Shown here: positions 1 to 6,738 of the stretch, piece after piece
Position numbering within the stretch: position 1 is the stretch's first letter
Layout of the letters: each line of letters begins with the position of its first letter
Program-made: the position numbers and the translations under genes
NCBI GenBank assembly: GCA_027451565.1
Contig: DAIDJC010000055.1
Coordinates: 1 to 13,628 of the forward strand
Reading direction: 5' to 3'
Length of the DNA: 13,628 bases
From: Limisphaerales bacterium
GTDB taxonomy: Bacteria; Verrucomicrobiota; Verrucomicrobiia; Limisphaerales; UBA11358
The notes under the pieces: generated by a model
Database searches by the model: none
What the model saw: the letters and a program-made list of their open reading frames with translations, nothing else
Told to the model about the DNA's origin: nothing

Positions 1-6
1 CATACC

Positions 7-771
7 ATGAAACACCTCGTCGTACCATCCTTGCTCACTCGTCGTTCATGCCGTCTGGCATTTTTAGCACTTGCCAGCATTGGACTTGCAGGAACATCCA
101 AAGCCCAATTTGACCTGCTGAATGTGAAAATTGGCTCTGACACCCTGAATGCCGGGGCTGGAGCCAGCCAACAGCAAGAAGGGGCAGCCGTTTTGGGGAC
201 CTCTTCTTCTTGGTGGAATGATTATGCCTACGTGTCCAGCACTCCGTACAAAGTTTCGGTTGTGGATGCGTCGGATGCAACCATTTCCGGTGTCACCCTG
301 ACGGTGCAAAATTCAGGAGGGGTGGGGCACAAGACCAACAGCGGTAGCAACCCCGCTTTTTTGTACTCCAGCGAGCCTTATCAAAATCCGGGTGGCATTT
401 TTACCATCACCCTGGCAGGCTTGTCGGCAAATTCACAATATGAGTTTGTGGGGTATGCGGGCTATCCTGGCTCCTCCTCCGGCGCCACGTGGTCCGTGAC
501 CGATGGCACGTTGATCTCTGGAACCACCATGAATACTGGTGCCAGCGTGGATATTTCAACGGGCAACGGTGATGCCTATTCCCTTTTTTATGCTTCTTCG
601 GATGCGAATGGGAATCTTGTGGTCACGGACACTGGAAACACTTCATCGGCAATCAGCACACTCGCGGGATTCCAAGTCTCCCCCGTGGCGGTGCCTGAGC
701 CTGCTTGGTGGGGTTCCCTGGGGGCGGGGTTGGTGGCGGTACTGGGTTTGAAGCGCCGTTGGTCTGCTTGA
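7..771 (+). CDS. PEP-CTERM sorting-domain secreted protein
   Basis: A 254-residue exported protein of unknown function. Residues 1-33 look like a signal peptide: a basic start with R12, R13 and R16, a hydrophobic stretch at about 17-29, and an SKA cleavage site after A33. The mature part begins QFDLLNV and has a WWND segment near 69-72, a pattern I associate with verrucomicrobial secreted beta-rich proteins. It is rich in Gly, Ser and Thr and has no catalytic motif I recognise. The C-terminus is a textbook PEP-CTERM signal: VPEP at 229-232, a hydrophobic helix (about 235-248) and a basic KRRW end. Such proteins are normally processed by an exosortase, and none is in this window. Only six bases precede the ATG, so its promoter cannot be judged. 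A strong terminator follows, so it probably ends its transcription unit. Confidence 0.88.
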   Translation: MKHLVVPSLLTRRSCRLAFLALASIGLAGTSKAQFDLLNVKIGSDTLNAGAGASQQQEGAAVLGTSSSWWNDYAYVSSTPYKVSVVDASDATISGVTLTVQNSGGVGHKTNSGSNPAFLYSSEPYQNPGGIFTITLAGLSANSQYEFVGYAGYPGSSSGATWSVTDGTLISGTTMNTGASVDISTGNGDAYSLFYASSDANGNLVVTDTGNTSSAISTLAGFQVSPVAVPEPAWWGSLGAGLVAVLGLKRRWSA

Positions 772-1165
772 TGCGGTTTTGGCGAAAGCTTTCCTTCCTG
801 CATCACAACGATGCCCGGCCGATTTGCCTCGACCGGGCATCGTTTTTTACCACATCATCTATTCCATTCATCGTGTACTTTCGGTTTCTCCCCAAGCGGA
901 ACCTTGGGAAACCTGTTCCAAAAACTTGGAATGCACCGCGAAAATGGTCCATGATGTTCGGACCAAAGGATTGCTATTTGTCTGCATGTAATTTTCTGGA
1001 CACGGTTCGGAAAAGCGCCTCCATCTTAAAAAGAGCGGGAAGGGGGTTAATTTTTTCTTTTTTTGTGTTCCTGAAGCGGTTTCAATTCCATGAGTTGTTC
1101 GAAACCGCACCGTGAAAACATGTCGCGGGTTCGTTTCTGAAACTAAAATCAACCTTATTGCAGAC
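772..1165. other. 394-bp non-coding stretch between PEP-CTERM gene and recN
   Basis: Besides the terminator at 808-848, it holds a short inverted repeat TTCCAA-N4-TTGGAA (916-931) and four plus-strand copies of TGTTC (914-918, 955-959, 1066-1070, 1096-1100). A purine-rich run is followed by long T-runs near 1050-1064. The open frames crossing it lack recognisable protein character. I see no RNA gene and no convincing sigma-70 promoter. recN expression signals must lie here or just upstream of the ATG at 1166. Confidence 0.5.
808..848 (+). terminator. Rho-independent terminator of the PEP-CTERM gene
   Basis: A perfect 11-bp stem is formed by ACGATGCCCGG (808-818) and CCGGGCATCGT (833-843), with a 14-base loop, and runs directly into six T residues (843-848). 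It lies 37 bases after the PEP-CTERM stop codon. The GC-rich stem with an immediate T-run is the classical intrinsic terminator form for the plus strand. Confidence 0.88.
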
Positions 1166-2851
1166 ATGCTGGCAGCGTTACGCATCAAAAATCTCGCCTT
1201 GGTGAGTGATTTGACTTTTGAACCGAAGCCCGGCCTGAACGTCATCACAGGAGAAACGGGTGCGGGAAAGTCTATTATTATTGGCGCGCTGAACCTTTTA
1301 GTGGGAGGCAGGGCAGGGCGGCATTTGATCCGGGATGGTGAGGAAACCTGCATGGTGGAGGGGGTTTTTGAGCTGGGCGATAAAAGCCTGCTCGACCGCA
1401 TCCAGGTCTTTCTGAATGAGAGCGGGCTGGAGTCCTGCGAGGAGGGGCAACTAATCCTTAAGCGCAGCCTGGGAATCTCCGGCGGCAACCGTCAATTTGT
1501 TAATGGATCGCCAGCCACCATGGCCCAACTTGCCCTACTGGGGGATTGGCTGCTGGATATTCATGGGCCTCACGACCACCAATCCCTTCTTCATCCGACA
1601 CGGCAATTGGCCATATTGGATGCGTACGGCGGATTGGAAGCCGATCGGGTTGCATTTAGCAAGCTTGTCACCGGACGGCGGGCTTTGGAGCGACAAAAGG
1701 CGGAATTGGGCCTGGATGAGGAGGCGATGTCACGTCAGGTTGAAATGCTCCGGTTTCAAGTGGAGGAAATTAAAATGGCCAGATTGAAGCCTGGCGAGGA
1801 CGTTGATTTGGCACAGGAACACCAGCGTGTGAGTCAATCTGCAAGGCTATTGCAGATCACCTCCGCCGCCCTGCTGGTTCTGGGTGAAAGTGATGATTCC
1901 CTTTTCAATCTGTCTGGAATTTTAGGAAAACATCTGGCGGACCTGGCCCGAATTGACCCGCAATCTTCGCATTTGGCATCAAACCATGCACAGGTCAGCG
2001 CTGGCTTGAGGGATTTGCAAATGGAACTTGGCCGTTACGCAGACCGGCTGGAAACCAATCCGGCACGGCTGGCAGAACTGGAGGAACGCATCAATTTGCT
2101 TCACACACTGCAACGCAAGTATGGTCGGACCCTGGATCAGGTGATGGCCGCCGGCGAAGAGGCTAAGCGCAGACTGGCGCTGCTGGAGGGACGTGACCTG
2201 GAACTGGAGCGTTTGAACAAGGCCCTGTCCGATATGGATGCCGAACTTGTCCGCGCCGGGGACAAACTCTCCCTGGCGCGCAAAAAAACCATTCCTGATT
2301 TGGTCAAAGCTATCAGCCGACAACTACAGGGTCTGGGTTTCAAGCAGAGTCGGCTGGAGATTCAATGGAGCGAAACAGCCCCGGCCAGGGAAAACAGTCC
2401 TTCTGAATGGGGGGAGCATGGGTATGATTCCATTGAATTCATGTTCGCCCCCAATCCAGGGGAAATGCCAAAGCCATTGAGGGCCATCGCATCCTCCGGG
2501 GAAATGGCCCGGGTGATGCTGGCCTTAAAAACGGCGTTGGCAGCCCAGGATGAAATTCCGGTGCTGGTATTTGATGAAGTGGATGCCAACGTAGGCGGCG
2601 AAACAGCCAGGGCTGTCGGGGAAAAAATGAAAAAAATTGCCGCCCGGCGCCAGGTCTTTTGCATTTCCCATCTTCCCCAAGTCGCGGCGGCAGCGGATGC
2701 CCATTTTGTGGTTTCCAAGCAGGTGAAAAATGGGCGCACCGTGTCCGAAATGAAATGGCTGGATAAACCCATGCGCGTGACCGAAGTGGCCAGGATGCTG
2801 GGTGGCCAGTCCGAGGCTTCACGCAAGCATGCTGAGGCATTGCTGGCTTAA
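1166..2851 (+). CDS. recN: DNA repair protein RecN (SMC-like ATPase)
   Basis: RecN is a cytoplasmic SMC-family ATPase acting in double-strand-break repair. This copy has 561 residues, close to the family norm (E. coli about 553). The ATG at 1166 is preferred because MLAALRIKNLALV matches the usual RecN N-terminus; an in-frame GTG at 1112 would add 18 unusual residues. Visible motifs are Walker A GETGAGKS (29-36), the RecN-type IHGPHDHQ segment (132-139), two coiled-coil halves (about 160-380), an ABC signature SSGEMAR (443-449), Walker B VLVFDEVD (466-473) and the H-loop CISHLPQVAA (499-508). The signature is normally SGGE-L-S-R, so its first Gly is Ser here; IHGQHEHQ is likewise IHGPHDHQ. 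All core ATPase residues are otherwise present, so the protein is probably active. No Shine-Dalgarno is visible. It converges on the HAD-Lnt gene, 35 bp away. Confidence 0.95.
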   Translation: MLAALRIKNLALVSDLTFEPKPGLNVITGETGAGKSIIIGALNLLVGGRAGRHLIRDGEETCMVEGVFELGDKSLLDRIQVFLNESGLESCEEGQLILKRSLGISGGNRQFVNGSPATMAQLALLGDWLLDIHGPHDHQSLLHPTRQLAILDAYGGLEADRVAFSKLVTGRRALERQKAELGLDEEAMSRQVEMLRFQVEEIKMARLKPGEDVDLAQEHQRVSQSARLLQITSAALLVLGESDDSLFNLSGILGKHLADLARIDPQSSHLASNHAQVSAGLRDLQMELGRYADRLETNPARLAELEERINLLHTLQRKYGRTLDQVMAAGEEAKRRLALLEGRDLELERLNKALSDMDAELVRAGDKLSLARKKTIPDLVKAISRQLQGLGFKQSRLEIQWSETAPARENSPSEWGEHGYDSIEFMFAPNPGEMPKPLRAIASSGEMARVMLALKTALAAQDEIPVLVFDEVDANVGGETARAVGEKMKKIAARRQVFCISHLPQVAAAADAHFVVSKQVKNGRTVSEMKWLDKPMRVTEVARMLGGQSEASRKHAEALLA

Positions 2852-2886
2852 AATCCAGAAGCATGCCTCATGCGCCCGGGAAGTCT

Positions 2887-5169
2887 TCATTTCCAGGAAA
2901 CCATGGCCCTGCGCCATGCCTGCACTGCCAATGCACCCACGCATGCCCATCCAAAAACATCGCCATGGCGATTATACCAGGTGGCAGGCTCAGCGGATCC
3001 GCTCGATGGCAGCAGCACATCTGCATGAATGAATCCACGCCCATACTCGCTGCCTCCAGGGGTCCGAAACACACGTTCCACTCCGCCTTGGGAATTAATG
3101 AGGCAAGTGACCCCGTTGTTGGCGCAGCGAAACATTGGTATGCCATTTTCAACAGCACGAAACACCGCATTGGCCATGTGCTGCCACTGCTCTGAACCAT
3201 GGCCAAACCAGCCATCATTTGTCAGGTTTACGAAAAAGTCTATGTCCTGGCGGGCTGCGGAACGTGCCACCCCGGGGAATGTGTCCTCAAAGCAAATCAA
3301 CACCGAAGTGTGGCAGGAAGCTGGCGCCATTTCTGTCTGTCCGCCCGGGTTGCCCAGGTACACCACCCCAGGCTGATCTGAGGGCTGTGCATGGGCTAAA
3401 TCCGCTGAAGGATTCGACGGTTTTTCTAATCCTGTGATTTCAAAGCGTTGGGGACCCTTGCCTGGCGTCCATGCTCCTGAAATGGGTGTCAACCACTTTA
3501 GAAACGGCAGCCATTTTGAAAATGGCACATACTCCCCAAAAATCACAAGTTTTTGCTTGTGATAAGCACCCGCAAGCCTGCCTTCTGGGTTGACCAGAAA
3601 AGCGGCATTAAAATAATTGGTTTCAGCGGAGGTTTCCTCCACGTCCTCGCCGTTTAGAATCAGCCAAACATGATGTTGCTGCGCCAACAGGCTGATGCGA
3701 CTGCAATTCTCGGGACTCATTTCTGGCACGGCGGATTCCGGCCACAACAGAACATCCGTTGGATTGGTCAATGCCGTTTCATTTAGCGCCAGAAAGGAAT
3801 CGAATTGCGCGTGATCTGAATCCGGGTTCCAAATCACGGTCTGGGGTATATCCGGCTGGATTGAGGTGACGCGGAGTCTCCGGTCGGATGAAGACGCGTG
3901 GGACATGCGAAAAAATCCACCCATGAAACAAAAAACCACCACTAGAAGAGGCAGAACTATCTCCTGTTGCCAGACATGGCGGCGGTTGGGAAGGATTCGG
4001 ATTCGGGCTGCGGCGCATCCCATGGAGAGGGAAAACCAGACCACCAGGAAAGAGACGCCATAGACACCGGTAATACAAGCCATCTGGATTAGCGGTGTGT
4101 TTTGATATTGGGAAACTCCAAGGAAGCTCCATGGAAAACCGCCCAGCAACCGTGCGCGAATCATTTCCAACCCAACCCAACTCGCCGCCCCGCCCAGGCA
4201 CCAAAGAAGACGGTTGATCCATGTAAACGACCAGGGGCGACAGCCGGATACCAGCCAGGCCCATGCCCCAAAGTAGAGTGATAAGAAAGCGGATAATGCC
4301 AGCCAGCCCAAGATGGGAAAGAAGGGATAAGGAATGAATAGGAGCCAGGACAATGAAATCAACCAGAATACAAATCCGCCCAGGCAGCCGACGCGAAAGC
4401 TATCCATGGGGGTTTTATTTTGAGCAGCCCAAGCCAGCAATGCCGGTGCCACCCAGGCAAAGCCGGCAAAACTGGTCTTGGGAAAGGCCAGGGCGAGGAG
4501 CAATGCTCCCAGAATGGCTTGGGCATACCCGCTACGCAGGAATAATTCACGACAGAATGCCATGGGCGTGGCCCACGGATTGTATCCCTGGCAGAATCGA
4601 GCCTGCACCACCGCGCAAAATTCCGCCTGGCGTTGCAAACTCTTGCTCGCGTTCACCAGCACCGCCTCCCGCGAACCCCGCCAGACAGGAATGTCCGCAG
4701 TGGAATTGCCTGCATAATCAAAACCCCGAACCCCAAAAGTTGATTCCAGCAGGGCCAGCTTGGCTTGACTGCGCAAATTGACCAGTCCGTCACTGCCGTA
4801 AACCTGGTCAAACAATCCCACGTGACTGGCCACCAACCGGCCCATTCTCACATCCGCCGCCGTGGCCAGCACCAGTTTGCGTCCGCTCTGCTTCTCCTTT
4901 TGCAGCCATTGAATAAATTCACCATGATACGGAAGTTCGGCAGGATCCAGCAGGACGCGCTCCACCAGCCTGGCCTTCAAGTGAGCCCGGCCGCGAATCC
5001 ACCAGGCAAAAACCAGAAACAGCGACAGGGGATTGCGCCGGAGCAGACGGGCCAGCATTTCAAATAAGGTGTCGGTCCGGATTAGGGTTCCATCCAAATC
5101 CACGGCTAAAGGTATGTTGGAATTTGCAGACACCCCACCATGCTGGCGGATTTTGTTGGTGAATGACAA
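2887..5169 (-). CDS. lnt: HAD phosphatase domain fused to apolipoprotein N-acyltransferase (Lnt)
   Basis: One uninterrupted frame encodes about 760 residues, against about 510 for ordinary Lnt. Residues 19-180 form a HAD phosphatase: DLDGT (24-28, nucleophile D24), ATAAD (102-106), K137 and GNSTADIPVW (154-163, acidic D159). After a linker comes Lnt, which N-acylates diacylglyceryl-cysteine of lipoproteins at the inner membrane. It has about seven membrane segments (216-421), then a periplasmic nitrilase-fold domain with the triad E478 (WPESAVP), K538 (YHKQKLV) and C626 (ICFED), plus FGEYVP (544-549), and a last membrane helix near 738-752. A proline-rich insert (about 578-620) precedes the catalytic Cys. 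The start is uncertain: TTG at 5169 has AGGTGA four bases upstream; GTG at 5208 would overlap the divergent gene; GTG at 5133 also keeps the HAD domain. The Lnt assignment is firm; the HAD substrate is unknown. The N-terminus should be cytoplasmic. Confidence 0.93.
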   Translation of the reverse strand: MSFTNKIRQHGGVSANSNIPLAVDLDGTLIRTDTLFEMLARLLRRNPLSLFLVFAWWIRGRAHLKARLVERVLLDPAELPYHGEFIQWLQKEKQSGRKLVLATAADVRMGRLVASHVGLFDQVYGSDGLVNLRSQAKLALLESTFGVRGFDYAGNSTADIPVWRGSREAVLVNASKSLQRQAEFCAVVQARFCQGYNPWATPMAFCRELFLRSGYAQAILGALLLALAFPKTSFAGFAWVAPALLAWAAQNKTPMDSFRVGCLGGFVFWLISLSWLLFIPYPFFPILGWLALSAFLSLYFGAWAWLVSGCRPWSFTWINRLLWCLGGAASWVGLEMIRARLLGGFPWSFLGVSQYQNTPLIQMACITGVYGVSFLVVWFSLSMGCAAARIRILPNRRHVWQQEIVLPLLVVVFCFMGGFFRMSHASSSDRRLRVTSIQPDIPQTVIWNPDSDHAQFDSFLALNETALTNPTDVLLWPESAVPEMSPENCSRISLLAQQHHVWLILNGEDVEETSAETNYFNAAFLVNPEGRLAGAYHKQKLVIFGEYVPFSKWLPFLKWLTPISGAWTPGKGPQRFEITGLEKPSNPSADLAHAQPSDQPGVVYLGNPGGQTEMAPASCHTSVLICFEDTFPGVARSAARQDIDFFVNLTNDGWFGHGSEQWQHMANAVFRAVENGIPMFRCANNGVTCLINSQGGVERVFRTPGGSEYGRGFIHADVLLPSSGSAEPATWYNRHGDVFGWACVGALAVQAWRRAMVSWK

Positions 5170-5184
5170 GACTTCACCTACGCT
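5156..5184 (+). promoter_or_regulatory. Putative promoter of the GT-C-like gene
   Basis: TTGGTG (5156-5161) and TACGCT (5179-5184) are separated by 17 bases, and the second hexamer ends six bases before the ATG at 5191. Matches to consensus are modest (3/6 at -35; T, A and final T at -10). If real, transcription would begin about at the start codon. It overlaps the 5' end of the divergent HAD-Lnt gene. Confidence 0.35.
5174..5179 (-). promoter_or_regulatory. Shine-Dalgarno candidate deciding the HAD-Lnt start
   Basis: On the minus strand, AGGTGA lies four bases before the TTG at 5169-5167, in frame with the HAD-Lnt protein. The other in-frame starts have no comparable site. It is one of the few plausible Shine-Dalgarno sequences in the window and is my reason for choosing the TTG. 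Confidence 0.45.
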
Positions 5185-5190
5185 GATTGC

Positions 5191-6723
5191 ATGAAAATAA
5201 ACTGGCACAATCCAATGATTATGCTGGCCATTTTGATTTTTTGGCGGTTTGGATTGTATTTATTCACGGTCCAGCCCATCCCCGCCAATGATGCCTTCAT
5301 TTTTGACGGCGGAGTCATTCATTGGCTTCAGCATGGCCTTTACATCAACCCCTGCATTGAGCAAGGCTATCCGATTTCCAGCCATCAGGTTTTTTCCATT
5401 TACCCGCCTCTGTACCAACTGGCTTTGCTGGCATGGCTGCCCCTGTTTGGAACAAGCGCAGCATCAACCATCGCGCTCCATTTGGTCCTTTGCGCCTTGG
5501 ATGCGTGGCTTGTGATTTACCTCGTGGTGCGGTTTTTTCCGTATAACTCCCAGCACCGCTGGCTCGTGGGCCTGCTTTTGGCAGTCACTTTTGATGATCG
5601 CCCCGATGACCTGGCCCATGTCTTCGGCCTCCTTGCACTGGGGATTTTGATGAAATGGGCCCTCCGCGAAAAACCCCCATGGCGGTTTTCGCTGGCTTTG
5701 GCCGTTGCCTTGGTCGCAGCGCTATTCACTTCTGTCGTGATCGGCGCCATGTATTGCGGCGCCGCACTCCTTACCGCGTTTTTCCTCTGGAGAAATCAAA
5801 ACCGCAAAATGTTCCTTGCTCCGTTTCCTTGCGTGGTCGCAGCTTTTGTTCTGATTGTGGCTTGGATCATCCATTTTCATCCCCTTTGGTGGCAGGGCTT
5901 CCTCGAAAACGGACGCAAACAATCCGTTGTCCAGGGATTTCACTGGCCGCGTTTGCTGGACCTGATGAAATTGGTTCGAACCGTGCCATTATTCGTGCTG
6001 AGCCTGGCGCTCATGCCGTGGATGATCCTGACCCGTTCTAGCCATCCCGCCGGTCCATGGTGGTCCCTGACCATGGGAACCTGGGCCATGGGCATCATCA
6101 CCCTTGGCCTGGCCATGACATGGATGGCGCCGGATTACGGTGGATACACTATTTACCTCCAAGTATTGGTCGGGGCAGGCATGCTGGAAGCGCTCGCACA
6201 ACGTTCTCGTCCATTGTTTAAATGGAGTGCCCTGGCGCTCCCGGTTTGTGTGATTTTGGTTTCCTTTCGCGCCGTGGGCATGTCCACTTGGGGCGTGGCT
6301 TGCGCCTGGACGAATGGTTATTTTAAAACCCAGGAACAATTGAAAACCACGCTGGAGCCTTACACCCGCTCGCAATCCCCCGTGATTCTCTCCTCCGCTT
6401 ACCTCTACGAGGCAGCTCAATTGGGAGTCCAGCATCCCATCCACTCAGATTGGTATTTTGACCGCGCCGATTTGTCCGCAAATGCCGATGTCCAAGGCCT
6501 CATTCAACTCAAACCTGGAATGATGGTTTTGACCCAGTTTGATTATTATCGCAGTTTTAAATCCGTTCTGGAAAAACTGGAGACTCAGAGTGCTAAACCG
6601 GCTATTTTGGTGGAAAATCTGGCCGTCACACCGGCGCCGGACTCCTACGTGCCGCTTCAAAGATTTGTTCAGCATGTGTCTTGGGCGCCAGTGGTGGTAC
6701 GCCTGAATTGGAATAATCCTTAA
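5191..6723 (+). CDS. Polytopic membrane protein, GT-C glycosyltransferase-like
   Basis: A 510-residue integral membrane protein with roughly ten hydrophobic segments (for example 9-27, 73-115, 123-155, 164-200, 208-228, 263-281, 292-312, 345-360), then a soluble C-terminal part from about 375. The layout resembles GT-C (ArnT/PMT-like) enzymes that transfer sugars from polyprenyl-phosphate donors outside the cytoplasmic membrane. A first transmembrane helix leads into a loop with acidic residues (D34 and D39, in NDAFIFDGG), followed by the YPPLYQ motif (71-76) and FDDRPDD (134-140) near a helix start. No particular donor or acceptor can be named, and the GT-C call is structural inference. It starts 21 bp from the divergent HAD-Lnt start and ends 15 bp before the secreted Kelch protein, probably co-transcribed with it. 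No Shine-Dalgarno precedes the ATG; a possible leaderless promoter does. Confidence 0.7.
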   Translation: MKINWHNPMIMLAILIFWRFGLYLFTVQPIPANDAFIFDGGVIHWLQHGLYINPCIEQGYPISSHQVFSIYPPLYQLALLAWLPLFGTSAASTIALHLVLCALDAWLVIYLVVRFFPYNSQHRWLVGLLLAVTFDDRPDDLAHVFGLLALGILMKWALREKPPWRFSLALAVALVAALFTSVVIGAMYCGAALLTAFFLWRNQNRKMFLAPFPCVVAAFVLIVAWIIHFHPLWWQGFLENGRKQSVVQGFHWPRLLDLMKLVRTVPLFVLSLALMPWMILTRSSHPAGPWWSLTMGTWAMGIITLGLAMTWMAPDYGGYTIYLQVLVGAGMLEALAQRSRPLFKWSALALPVCVILVSFRAVGMSTWGVACAWTNGYFKTQEQLKTTLEPYTRSQSPVILSSAYLYEAAQLGVQHPIHSDWYFDRADLSANADVQGLIQLKPGMMVLTQFDYYRSFKSVLEKLETQSAKPAILVENLAVTPAPDSYVPLQRFVQHVSWAPVVVRLNWNNP

Positions 6724-6738
6724 TCGAATGCCGATTTT

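Noticed and set aside
916..931. TTCCAA-N4-TTGGAA inverted repeat as an operator or terminator
   Set aside because: Only six AT-rich base pairs, no T-run after it, and no second copy noticed in the window.
705..1115. 136-codon plus-strand frame across the PEP-CTERM end, terminator and recN leader
   Set aside because: It crosses a strong terminator and overlaps a real gene in another frame, and the translation has no family character.
1112..1165. Upstream GTG start for recN
   Set aside because: The extra 18 residues do not resemble RecN, whose N-terminus begins exactly at the ATG at 1166.
868..1488. 206-codon open frame on the minus strand covering the recN upstream region and 5' end
   Set aside because: It runs antisense through the RecN Walker A region; its translation is Ser/Pro/Arg-rich with no domain and looks like a codon shadow.
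2362..2864. Long minus-strand frames inside recN
   Set aside because: They lie opposite the conserved ABC signature and Walker B of RecN, so they are shadows of that coding sequence.
2852..2886. GCATG-CCT-CATGC between the convergent recN and HAD-Lnt genes as a bidirectional terminator
   Set aside because: A five-bp stem with a three-base loop and no T-run on either side is too weak to call.
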